Shown here piece by piece: positions 11,501 to 21,543 of a stretch of DNA of 33,193 nucleotides. A program made the translations under genes and the position numbers. A model generated the notes under the pieces. The model worked only from the letters and a program-made list of their open reading frames with translations, did no database searches and was not told the origin of the DNA. The stretch lies in assembly GCA_027604665.1 (NCBI GenBank), contig JADGIZ010000056.1:1-33193 (forward strand), read 5' to 3'. This stretch comes from Polyrhizophydium stewartii (taxonomy: Eukaryota > Chytridiomycota > Chytridiomycetes > Rhizophydiales). Position 1 is the first letter of the stretch. Each line of letters opens with the position of its first letter.

Positions 11501-14500
11501 CGGCCTCGGGCTTGACAACACGCTTTGCAGCTGTCGCTGTCCAGGCGGTTTTGCAAAGCATCGGCTTAATCTTCGCGGTGGTGTCTTTTGACGCATTCCT
11601 GCACGACACACACTGGCCCGACACGGCTCGCAGCTCGCCTGTCATGCGGCTTTGCCTCGGCTGGACAGCAGCGTGTCTTGCGACCGAGCGCAACGATGCA
11701 GCCTTGGAAAAGCCGTCCCGGTGGAAAGAGGGTTCGTACTCCCGCCTGTGCTTTAACCACCTCTGCTGCTGCTGCTAACTGGCGGCCGCAAATATGCCAG
11801 GCAAAAGTGTCATCAAGGCCGCTGAAGACTTTGCAGCTGCACTTGAAGACGCTGGTCCTGCGTTCGCGTCCAAGTACATCGGGAAGCTGCTGTCTGCCTT
11901 CGACCTGAATCGGCGCGAGACACTCATCTTCCTGCAACTGCACTATCCTGCAGCTGGCAACAGCTTGTTTGAGAAGACCATCAGCGACGGCGATGCGGAC
12001 TGGATTCGGCTGCTGCCGCTTTCTGTGCTGCTTCCCAACACACTGTGCCCGGCTGCATCCGACGACCTGGCTGCCAATGAGGTGCTTTGCGCCTCCATCG
12101 AAGAGCGTTTCCGAGACGACCAAATTGATATTCCAAGGCTCTCGCGCGTCACTGCAACGCTGCTGCTTTGGACGCAAGCCTCGGTCCGGCATGTCCCATC
12201 GCTGAAACGCGCACGCAATCGTATCGCCTTTGCGCTGCGCCTCGTGCGGATTGCGCTTGAGCGGGCCGAAACACTGGCTGCTGGCGACGCGGCCTCGTGC
12301 TCGCTTCGTCGTCATGTGCTCGGCCACCCCCTTCTTCTCGAGCTCTTTCTCCAGAGGAAAATTGCCGGCTTGCAGCAGATTCTCGGGTTTGCTCGTGCAG
12401 CCGATGGAGTCGCTATGCATGAGTTTATCAGCAAGCTTTGGGCACGCCTTGATCCAGCAGCAATTGAAGGATCGGCAGAGTCGATCAGCATCCTGCTGGC
12501 AAGCTTGCAAGCGCTGGCGCCGTTCATCCGGGCTTCTGATCTTAGCGAGCGTATTCACGCATTCCTTTCACATAATGCTCGCAGCACGACTCAGGAGCGC
12601 GTGCTTCTCGCGCTCATCACGCACTACGTCGCCGCAAGCCGCAGTCATTCTACAGGGGCGGTTCGCATGGGGAGAGATCTGTTCAAGCAGCTGCTTCTTG
12701 CCGTGACGAGCGGCGACCACGATGCGGCGGCTCTGTTTGACGATCTCGTTCAAGAGATCGGTACACTGGCCGGCTCGGCTCACGGCAGCTCCGTCTCGTC
12801 CTCCGTCATCACCGATCGCACTCTGCGCCTCGCCGATGGCACAACAGTGGAGTTTGCACTTCCGCTTGATGTCTGGTCTGTTCTTACGCCGGACGCTCTC
12901 TCGACCCTGCTGGCAGACACGAACAGCGGTCCTTTGTGGAGGTTCATGCTCACGAATGCAGCCGCAAGCGTCCCACATGCTGTGCATTTGCTCGGGCTAG
13001 CGCGGCGGCCCGAGAAGCGGTCCACCGGCGCCATCCTCGCGATAGAACAGCGTGCCGAGGCTGTATGCGCGGTGCTGAAAGCGTGGACGATTCTCGCCGC
13101 CGTCAATCCATGGCGCCTCGAATGGATTGAGCGGCTTCCAAAGACCCATCTCAAGCTTGCGCAAGAGGCAGCTGATGCCGTCGCGGATCACTACTTTGCC
13201 GCCATTGAGGCGTGCCTTGAGGGGAACGCCACTCCAAGGCACCTTGCCGTCGATGCGCACACTCTCGCGGCCGTGCTTCTCGCTGCTGGCGACAAGCATG
13301 CGTCTGGTTGGCTCATGCAGCTCGTTCCGCGGCTGCTCAAGACAAAGATCATTGATGCAAACACTTCGGTTCAGACTCTTTCCCGCATCTGGCCGGCTTT
13401 GTTTAGCGTCGCCGAGTCTGCTGGGATCGCGCGGCTGGGTGATCTCGTCGTTTTCGTGCTTCGCGCCATCTACTTGCAGATCAAGCGCGACATGCCCGGC
13501 CGCGAGACTGCTGCTGCGGTCGAGTCGCTCGTCGCCCAGTTCAGCCACCCGAGCGACGGCAGTGTAGCCGTCGTGCGCTTTGAGAGCATGGCGTTGGTCA
13601 AGAGCGCCATCACAGTTATCCTGAAGCACCGGCTTGCGGACCCATGCGCATTGAGTTTTCTGCGCCATCTGGTTGACGTGGTGTACAGCCAGGTACGAGA
13701 TGCGCTCGCTGGGCACATGCCCAAGCCTGATGTGCGCTAACACGTTCAGCCGCGCAGCACTCTGATGAAAGGCTCCCTTCGCCAAAGGACCTTTTCGATA
13801 TGATCACGTCGCACTCTCAATTCGACGACATCCTCATGGCGCAAGCTGACTCGCCTCTGCCGATGGCTGGCGATTCTCCCCGATCGCTGATACCGCAGTT
13901 TCACCCAGCCAAGTCGGCGCTGCTGCGCCTTTTGCACAGGATCATGCTGATCGAGCCGACAAGCTGCTGCATGCCCGACATGGTGCCCCGGCTTGCCGGA
14001 TCGTACTTTGGCACGGTCGCCGCTGCCGATCGTGCAACTCTTGCCGTCCTGGCACTGTTCGAGACGCACGCATCCATCTCTGTTGCCGCGCACATGGCGT
14101 CTTGGGCGCCGAGCCGACCTGCTCCAGGAGAGCACGCACCTGCGGGCAACTCTGCGTCCAAGCTTTTGCACCAACCTACCGATATCCTGAGCTCCATTGA
14201 TCCGCAGTGGATGGCGGGATCTGTGCGCTGGTTTGAGTTGAATCTGGACATTGACGCCATTGACAAACAAGCAAAGGGCGATATCGACAGCAACGCTGTT
14301 TCGCGTGAACCATCCGCGCTTCGCGCGTCAGCCTCAGAACCCGCCTACGACCCGACTTTCATCCTTCCGCTCGTCGCTGGAGCGCTTGTTCACAGGCCGT
14401 GCACTATCGACCCTCACAGCCTGATTGAGAGCAACGCACTTGGCATGGCAATCATGGCGCTTGCATCCACCTGCGAATCCACACGTCGCGTGGGACACTT

Positions 14501-16357
14501 GATCATGAGCCGCGCGCACCACCTGATCGCGCGCTCTGAGATCAAAGAGCGCAACCAGGTCATGCTGCTTCTCGACGGCCTCCGGAACGGTATCGCCCCG
14601 CCAGCAAAGGCCGAGCCGGTTCCAGCCCGGATTCCGACCGTGATTGCAGCCTTTGGCGCCCAGGCACTCTCGATCCTCACCCACCCAGAGTCTGACTTGT
14701 ACCCGCTCGTCAATCAGTTCCTTCTGCAGCGACCTATTATCGACTCGGAGGACGTGCCCATGTTCTACTCGATGTTGTACTCGACGAGCGAGCTCTGCGG
14801 CCGCGAGCGTACATGGATCTTACGCCTCCTGTCTGCAGGCCTTAGTCTCGATGTAGACTATAAGCCTTACAAGCGTCGCCACGTGCTCGAGATTCTCATG
14901 GGCGCTTTCCATTCGAGCATGGTCGACGCGACGGCGCGCAAGCGGCTGATCGAGGTCATGCTCAGGGCCGTTGCGATCCCCGCTGTGCTGGCAACGCTGA
15001 TTGGTAGCTCGGGCATGCTCGGTTTCCTCGAGAGCTGCTGCTCGCAGGTCGACTTTTCCGAGGCGCCAGACACGGCACTTGGTGCGGCAGCTCTGGTGTG
15101 CGCGACTCTGCGCGGTTTCGGCGCCGTGGCCGAGTCATGGAGCGACAGAGGCCGAATCAACCGCAGCCTGTGGGCAATGCAGTTGGCGCAGCTCGCTCGG
15201 ACACTGGCTGCACGTGCTTTGCATATCCAGCATGGCGCGCCGCATCGGCGAGCGGCTCTCACTCTCCGCATCCTCACCGCCGTCGATCTGGCACAGCAAG
15301 TTGGCGCCAAGATCGGCCTCGGCTCGGCGCTTATCGGTGCAGAGGACATCACGACTCTTTTGGAGGCAACCCAACAGACGTACAAGGCGGCGTCGGTGCC
15401 AGGCTCTCCACTTGCCGATACGTACGTCCCGGACGAGGAAGATGTGGACGACGGTGAGGACGACGACAAAAATGATAACGAGAGCGAGTCGGCCGAGGAA
15501 GGTGGCGAGCCACAGGGCCGCGCACAGCGCGCCGGATCTGCAGCGCCAGGCGCGCGTACGACCATTCCGGGCGTGCGCTCGAGCTTTCAAGGCGACTGCG
15601 GTCTGGCGGGCGATTTGGACGGCGTATTTATCATCAATCGAGCAGCTCTTGGACATATCGGGCGCAACGCAATTGCAGCGTTCTTTGCGATTGTTGGCGG
15701 CGCCCATGTTCCCTGGGAAGTCGAGGCTGGCGATCTGGGCCAGACTGCATCGCTCTTGCGCGACATCGTCTCCTTTGCAAGAAGCGCAGGCATCGCCGAC
15801 GCTACCGAGCCGCTGCTTGCATGGACTGTGCGCCATCTGTTGGCCGCGCAGGGCGACAGGCTCGTCGAGTGGCTTGTGCGCGAATCACCGTCGGACCTGC
15901 GAGATGTTTTGCAGATTGCGCTCGATGCGCTGGCGTCGCCTGGCCGTGACAGCAAGTCCGGCTTCCGGCGGTGGCATCTTGCGCTCGCCGCCGCACTTCT
16001 GGTCGTGCGGCGATGGACCGACACTGACCCAAGCAAGCCCGGTAAGGCAGGCCTCGCCGGCCGCTCATGCTGGTATGAGGCTGACTTGCATGCGTCTGTG
16101 CATCCGCAGCAATGGGCCACCTCGACGACTGGAGCACCCGGATGCTCAACCGCGCCGTGCGCGGACTGGTTGGACACGCCGTCCCGCCTCGTGTTGCGCT
16201 TGCGTGTGGCGGAATCCATGCGCCTGGACCGCTGCCGGCGCCGGCATACGAGGTCGTGATGCTCGCCCAGATCGTGCGGCTTGCTCTCGGGGGCTCCGCC
16301 GACGGCGCGGCGGCGTGGCAGGCCGAGCTCGATCGTTTGGTCAACTCGCCGAGTTGA
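8595..16357 (+). CDS. URB1: URB1/Npa1 nucleolar pre-ribosomal-associated protein
   Basis: Nucleolar scaffold needed for early 60S subunit assembly; in yeast it works with Npa2, Dbp6, Nop8 and Rsa3. Exons: 8595-8658, 8809-8957, 9072-9329, 9408-9468, 9530-9663, 9717-10249, 10317-11731, 11801-13692, 13758-16041, 16110-16357 (2345 aa; human URB1 is about 2270, yeast Npa1 about 1760). Seen: an N-terminal Npa1 region with TTRELQEAFDFSHKSVRDLL, IRFILAFLVRGETP and KRDPYSSAEIPQTIELVF; a long all-helical body; and a C-terminal region near residue 1515 with LFDMITSHSQFDDILM then ALLRLLHRIMLIEP. An acidic Asp/Glu patch lies at about 2060-2087. Joins were placed by frame and by this family pattern. The three long frames at 10444-11778, 11794-13740 and 13800-16259 look like separate genes but join cleanly. 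The start ATG is the first in frame; the N-terminal 20 residues are poorly conserved, so the start is less certain. Confidence 0.9.
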
Positions 16358-16359
16358 AA

Positions 16360-16374
16360 ATGAACTTGCCCTGA
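16360..16374 (+). promoter_or_regulatory. Mini upstream ORF overlapping the phosphatase start (TGATG)
   Basis: ATG AAC TTG CCC TGA encodes M-N-L-P-stop. The last base of its stop codon is the first base of the phosphatase ATG. This is the geometry seen in stop/restart coupling. Whether the mRNA includes it is unknown. Confidence 0.5.
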
Positions 16375-16976
16375 TGCCGAACACGACCGTCATTCTGATC
16401 CGGCACGCCGAGAAGCTCACCTGGAACCGGGGGCAGGTGCCGGGCGAGGACGCCAAGGCACTCTATGTCGACAACCACCTACTCTCCGCCAAGGGCTATG
16501 AGCGAGCGCAGGCTCTCGTCGGCTACTTTCTGAACCGCGCCGAGGTGGTCGAGCTTCAGGAGCGGAGGCCGCTCGGCGCGGTGATTGCGCAGGCCGTGGA
16601 CTCTGGCCCGGACGGATGGGGTCGCAGCCGGCGGCCGCTCGAGACCGTCGAGCCGCTCGTGCGTGCGTGGAACGCGCAGCCCAACGCTCGCCCGCTGCCG
16701 CTGCTCGAGTTCTGCAAGAAGGACTGGCAGGCGCTGCTCGAGGCCATCAAGGGCGGTCAGTTCGAGGGACAGACGGTGATTGTGTCGTGGTCGCACCAGC
16801 AGCTGCCGCAGCTGGCGACGGGCCTTGGAGTGCCCGAGCAGCTCGTCCCACGCAAGTGGAAGGGCGAGCGCTTCGACGTCACCTGGGTTGTTGAGCTCAG
16901 TGACGGTGCTGCGCCGACGTTCAAGCAGTTCCCCCAGCGCCTGCTCTATGGCGACGGCGACAGGATCATCGAGTAG
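16374..16976 (+). CDS. Histidine phosphatase superfamily (phosphoglycerate mutase-like) protein
   Basis: Single-exon gene, 200 aa. Seen: N-terminal catalytic signature LIRHAEK with His11 (RHA in place of the common RHG), and a second catalytic His about 141 in VSWSHQQLPQLATGLG, with SRRPLETVEPL between them. That fits a small branch-1 phosphatase; the substrate cannot be told from sequence. The ATG lies 16 bp after the URB1 stop on the same strand, so its promoter must sit inside URB1 coding DNA or the two share a transcript. A four-codon upstream ORF ends on the start codon. The frame stays open upstream of this ATG, but that sequence overlaps the URB1 last exon and has no family similarity. 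Confidence 0.85.
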   Translation: MPNTTVILIRHAEKLTWNRGQVPGEDAKALYVDNHLLSAKGYERAQALVGYFLNRAEVVELQERRPLGAVIAQAVDSGPDGWGRSRRPLETVEPLVRAWNAQPNARPLPLLEFCKKDWQALLEAIKGGQFEGQTVIVSWSHQQLPQLATGLGVPEQLVPRKWKGERFDVTWVVELSDGAAPTFKQFPQRLLYGDGDRIIE

Positions 16977-17113
16977 AGCCAGGCGTCCTCTCGGTGCGCC
17001 GCATCTGCATCAACAACTGCTTCATTATCATTTTCGTGGCATGGATTCGTACTTGGTTCCGGCGTCGTATTGTGCGTGTGGACAGCGATCTGTGCGGCCG
17101 GCCGCGCAAGCAG
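16977..17113. other. Short convergent spacer
   Basis: 137 bp between the stop of the histidine phosphatase (+) and the tyrosinase stop (-). It includes an AT-richer stretch (about 17005-17035) that could carry 3'-end signals. No gene is seen. Confidence 0.5.
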
Positions 17114-19534
17114 TCATCCGCCTTGATTGGGGCCGTCTTCGGCGCTGGTTGGCACAATCGTGCTCGTCGACGCACTCTCTGTCGGTGACTGCAGCGAACT
17201 CGCCGATGTTCGGACTGCGGTGCTGGCTACCGATGTCGACGAGGGCTTTGGTCTGTGCGTCGACGAACGAGTCCGAGTCGCGGCAGTCCTGGTGACACTC
17301 GGCTTGCGAGTCGAGCCTGTTGCGTGCAGGGATCTAGGCGTCGATGTCGGCGTCGGCGTTGACGCCGAGGTATTTGTCTGCGAAGCGCTGCTTGCCGCGA
17401 TAGCCTTCTTTCGCAATCCTACCGGCTTGTCGTTGATCTTCTCGAGGATCTTGCGCACAAACTTGCCGCGCGGCAAACTCTCATGGAAGCGCCAGGTGCT
17501 GGATGGAACGGGCTCCCATTTGGTGATCTTGCGGCGTTTGATCGTGACTGCAACCGACTCATAGACATTATCGGCATTGATCGCCTCGACGAGCTGCGCG
17601 TTCTTGGCCTCGATGCGGCGGATCAGACTCAGATTGTAGCGGTTTCGCCTGGCAAACTCTTCGTCCATGTGCGGGGGATGAGTGATGTTGCCCGAGACGG
17701 GAGAATTCGGAATGCCGGCGTCGCCTGAGGTGGACTCGTCTCCGTTCTCCTGTGCGGCGGGGTGCCCGTACGCTGTGCTTCGGCGGCGAAGGCTGCGCCG
17801 GCGGCGCAGGGACTCGGCATCCAGCCCGCTCGGGCGCACCGACGCCGAGTATGCGTAGCAAAAGCCGTTTGTGCCAATCGCCATGGCTCGCGACACAGGA
17901 ACGTCGAATGGGTCCATGTTGTCGTCCAGCTTGGCCTCGGCCTGCGTGTAAGAGATTGTGCCGCCATAGTCGCTCAGAGCGTCGTGCGACAGCTGCCATA
18001 GTGACCAAATCCTGTCAACGTTGGCGTGGTGGACCCAGAAGATGGGATCGTTTGGCGAGGCCATGTCTGCCATGTGGCCGCCAATGTTGGTGTGGATCTG
18101 CGCATGCGGCACGCTCTCGAATCCCTGGCGGAAGTCATCGTCTGCATTGCGTTGGTAACTTCGTCGACGCACAGTATGCATTCGTGGCGGATCACTCACA
18201 TGACTCGGCGTCGAGTATCATGCCAGCAAGAACCTCGGACGATGTCCACGGGTCCATGTCGGCGCGGCCGCCTGAAATATGGCGTGTGACGCAGCCCGGT
18301 TCGGGATAGGAGGTCTGCCAGTTTGCAAAGGGGCCTGAAGAGATGCAGCCATTGTCGCTGGACGACCCGCCGGGGCCAAATGCGTCATCGCCGAAAAGCG
18401 GCGAGCTGTCGGGCGCCTGCGAGTCGAGCCCCCAGTCCCAGTACGGCACAAGCACATTGGCGTTAATCTCTTGGATTGCCTTCTCGAACTCGAGCAGAAA
18501 CCAGCGATGCCACGGCAGGAACTGAGGCTGCTCGGCCAACGGAGCCATTGGATTCGCGACTTTTGTCAGCACCACCAGCGGCTGCCAAGCAACTGCCCAC
18601 AAACCGAGTGCTCACGGACCTCAGAGTGCGAAATGTCCTTGTACTCGTAGTGGATGAACACAAAGTCTTCGTATCGGTTGGACTGGCCAAACTGGCTGGG
18701 CTGCCTCTTGAGCGCCTTGATCGCGTCAATAAACGCTTGTCGCTCGCTGTCCGACAGCTCGCGCCATTCGCGGCGAGTCGCAGTTATGGCGCACGAGCCG
18801 GCAGGTTCCTGAGTGGCATCCGAAGGGGACGAGTGGCTTTGGTTTCCGTCTTGCTGTGGCGACGGCTGGGGTGGTTCTTGCGCGGCGCCAGTCTCTGCAT
18901 CTTCGGCGCTTGCATCTGGCTGTGCGTCCCGCGTCGCCGCTGCGCCATCCTCCGAGAGCGACGCCGACTCTTGCTCCTTGTCAGCGTCCCCCTCCGCGGC
19001 GTCGGAATCTGTGCCTTGAGGCATCTCAGCGGCCTCGACGCTGTCTTCATCGGGCCACTGCCACTCGTCCGAGTCGCCATCACTTTGCTGAGGGCCCTGG
19101 GAGGCATCTTCACCTGAACTAGCGGGCACGGCCGCCTCGTCGGCCGCCTCGTCGATCGATCTGGATACGGCATCCTCACGCACTGCGTCGTCGGAGCTTC
19201 GAGCCGATACGAAGGCGTCAAACGAGCCGACCGCTGCGTAAGAAAGAGTGCGGCCACTGGGAAGGCTGTTCGCTGAAGCAGACTGCTTCTGCATCTCGGC
19301 AGTCTCGACCTGTGCGCGGCGGTCGGCCTGTGCGCGGTACAGGACGATGCCAGTCGTGGCAACGCCGAGGATCGCGAGGAGCACAAACGTGACCCAGAAA
19401 TATGTGCGGCGGATTCGGCTGGCGCGCTTGCTGCCGCCGTCCTTTGGGTCGTCTGACTTGCCGAAAGGCATGAAACTCTCGGGCTGCCACGGTTGCATCG
19501 GGTGCAGCGAAGGTACGTCGACAAAGGCGCTCAT
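17114..19534 (-). CDS. Membrane-anchored tyrosinase (type 3 copper enzyme)
   Basis: Oxidises phenols to quinones, the first step to melanin. Exons: 19534-18616, 18559-18200, 18141-17114 (768 aa). Seen: a cytosolic N-tail with basic RASRIRR, one membrane helix at about 45-66, then an acidic Asp/Glu/Ser/Gln linker to about 240. The tyrosinase core follows. CuA: His295 (FIH), His303 (ISH) and His324 (FLPWHRWFLLEFE). CuB: His439 and His443 (PHAQIH), then GGHMAD, PIFWVHH (464/465) and NVDRIW. The C-terminal part past about 700 is Ser/Thr-rich. The topology looks type II, placing the enzyme in the secretory lumen or at the cell surface; that is inferred from charge. The spacing from His303 to LPWH is longer than in many fungal enzymes. 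The start is the ATG at 19534; an upstream TTG also keeps the frame. Introns are 56 and 58 bp. Confidence 0.92.
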
Positions 19535-19849
19535 GGCGTGCAAGAGTGAGCGCGGGTGTGACTGCCCCGGAGCGCGAGAGACGGGCGGAGACGAGATGCG
19601 AGCCGACGGGCCTGTGTGTCGCCGCAGAGCGGGTCGGCGCTGTTTTGTGCTGCGGCGAGTCGGAGCTGACGGCCGTGTGGCCCCGGCCGCAAGTGCGGCG
19701 CGGCCACCCGATGGCGGAGCACGACCATCCGACCCTGTGCCGCCGGGCCCTACCCGTCTGAGCTGCTGACGTGCTCCGCAGCGGCAATTTCATCATCGCA
19801 CGGCCGATGATTTTCATTCTGGGTAGCGTACAAGTGGCGAGCTTTCGGC
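19535..19849. promoter_or_regulatory. Intergenic region holding the tyrosinase promoter
   Basis: 315 bp between the tyrosinase ATG and the aminopeptidase stop, both on the - strand. It must hold the aminopeptidase 3' end (near 19790-19840, the AT-richest part) and the tyrosinase promoter. I see no TATA box. Small frames on the + strand are GC-driven and show no domain. Confidence 0.5.
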
Positions 19850-21037
19850 TCACGGCTGGCCGGCGAGCGACAGCTCGACAACAAAGCCGACAGCGATGCG
19901 GATGAAGTCGACCAGGTGGTCGTAGTTGATAACATCGATCGTGTCGAGGAACGAGCCGTCCGAGTTGACCTTGTCGTTGTACGGGAACGCCGTCGAGACA
20001 GTGCCCTCGAAAGGCAGTGCCGCGCGATAGCCGTGGTCGTACCAGGCCGAGTTGTCGGTGCAGCGGTAACCACACCTCGAAGTCGCTTGGCGGGTCGACG
20101 TCACAGAGCTGACGACGCTCTTGAGGAACGTGGTGGTGGTCGAGTCAACAAAGTCGGTGAAGATGCCGATCGTCGGCGTCGTGCCGGGCTTGACATAGCC
20201 AGACTGGTCGAGGTTCAGGTATGCAACAACGTCTGTCTTGGCCTTGGCATACGACTCGGCGACCTCGTTCGAGCCGTAGATGCCCTCCTCCTCGCCAGAG
20301 TACCAGTGGAACTCGATCGGACGGTACGGCACGAACTGGCCCTCGACGAGCAGGCGGAGCGCCTCGAAGATCACAGTCGAGCCAGACGCGCAGTCGTCGG
20401 CCGCGGGGTTGTTGTTGGGCTCAGGGCGGTTTGAGCCGTCTGGCGGTCATACGCCAAAGCGGGCCGGAGAGCAGAGGAGCAAGCACTTGTCAGCGTCTCG
20501 GCGGGCAGGCGAGCGATCAGGCGCAGTGCACTGGCGCGGCGACTCACAGGCAATGGTGTCGATGTGCGTGCCAGTGATGACAATGTCGGACGCGACGAGG
20601 TTCGTCGGCGCGAGGCGAGCAATGACGCTGGGCTGCTTGTTCCACGAGTGCTGGAACTTGGACACCGTCAGGCTGACGCCCGGGGCCGTCTTGGCTGCAA
20701 GGGCGTTGATCTGCGTCACGACCCACTCGCACGCAGCAACGCCGTTGTCGCTCTTGTAGTATCGCTCGGGGAATGAGGCGAGCTTCTCAAGGAACGTCTG
20801 CGCCGTGGTCTTGGACAAACCACCGAGCAGCGTCGTGACGATCGACGTGCGCTCGATGGTTGTCGGGATGGCCGTCGAAGGCGTCGGACCCTTGGAGAGG
20901 GCCGCGAGGTTGGCGGGTGCCTTGCCTGCGGGCTTGGGTATCTCGTGGCGGCGGTCGAAGACGTGCGGCACGGGGCGGAGTGCCTGGGCGGCGCCGACGG
21001 CGAAGAGGACGGCGGTGAAGAGAGTCGGCAGGTGCAT
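19850..21037 (-). CDS. Secreted M28-family leucine aminopeptidase
   Basis: Zinc exopeptidase of the fungal Lap/Aeromonas aminopeptidase type. Exons: 21037-20548 and 20439-19850 (359 aa). Seen: a signal peptide (MHLPTLFTAVLFAVGAAQA), a propeptide-like stretch, then the M28 core. Metal and catalytic residues: His158 and Asp160 in GTHIDTIA, Asp179 in AADDCASGS, the Glu pair in YSGEEEG, and Asp in LNLDQSG. A disulphide-type CGYRC follows, then AWYDHGYRAALPFE. The last zinc ligand, usually His in an IHTxxDT motif, is not found: the equivalent stretch reads DKVNSDGSFLDTID, with Asn near the His position and a small insertion. It may therefore be impaired or use another ligand. The 108-bp intron has a GTGAGT donor. 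The gene sits downstream of a TATA box. Confidence 0.9.
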
Positions 21038-21082
21038 CGCGAGCCTTGTCTGCGTCGCCCTCGGCCGGCAGACAGGAGGCGC

Positions 21083-21091
21083 TATATATAT
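21083..21091 (-). promoter_or_regulatory. TATA box of the aminopeptidase gene
   Basis: ATATATATA on the - strand, 46-54 bp upstream of the aminopeptidase ATG in otherwise GC-rich DNA. It is the only clear TATA box noticed in the window. Confidence 0.75.
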
Positions 21092-21110
21092 GGGTGAACC
21101 CTTGGACCCG

Positions 21111-21149
21111 CACACGTGTGCACCACCATGTGTCGGTGGCACCCATGTG
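21111..21149 (-). promoter_or_regulatory. Cluster of three E-box motifs
   Basis: The 10-bp perfect palindrome CACACGTGTG (21111-21120) contains CACGTG, and two CATGTG sites follow at 21127-21132 and 21144-21149. All lie 20-65 bp upstream of the TATA box. CACGTG is the binding core of fungal bHLH factors such as Pho4 and Cbf1; regulation by such a factor is inference. Confidence 0.5.
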
Positions 21150-21543
21150 TGCGGCCCGCGGGAAGACGGGCTTCGGCAAGCGAGCTCTCATGCAACAATG
21201 CCAGGGGACGGGACAGGCAGCCGAGTCGACGCCAGAAGAGGCGCTGGCCCGCGGCCTCCACTCCCACCCACACACACACGCTGGCCGTGCTCGGCACATC
21301 ACAGCACGGACGCTGGCAAGCGCACCCCGAGCTTGCCACGCGAAAGCATGCGGCCCCTGCTGCGCCCGTCTGAGCGGTCGGAGCCACACTTGGCCGGACG
21401 ACTGAGTTTCCAGCTGTTTATTCTCAACCCACCATACCGCCGTGCTTGACTGTGCCGCCCAGAGCAGGGTTGATTGTTGCATTCGGGTACTTGATCTGCA
21501 CGACAATTCGGGCAGGGGCGGCAAGACGAACAAAGGAGCTCAC

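Larger units (their letters stand above)
21038..21543. other. Intergenic region between CKS1 and the aminopeptidase
   Basis: 506 bp between the CKS1 stop and the aminopeptidase ATG, both on the - strand. The aminopeptidase-proximal part carries a TATA box and three E-boxes (separate entries). A short CA run is at 21269-21279. The frames here (for example + strand 20805-21449) are low-complexity, antisense or both, and show no domain. Confidence 0.6.

Noticed and set aside
10444..16259. Three long + strand frames (10444-11778, 11794-13740, 13800-16259) that look like three genes
   Set aside because: Short introns of 69 and 65 bp join them in phase, and the joined protein follows the URB1/Npa1 order, so they are exons of one gene.
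17114..17410. An alternative frame for the tyrosinase C-terminus, with balanced composition
   Set aside because: It hits a stop at the codons for DIDA and needs a frame change. The only short GT..AG pair nearby is 45 bp and does not shift frame, so the Ser/Thr-rich frame was kept.
20805..21449. A 214-codon + strand frame across the aminopeptidase 5' end
   Set aside because: Half of it is antisense to conserved aminopeptidase coding sequence and the rest crosses the promoter; there is no domain.
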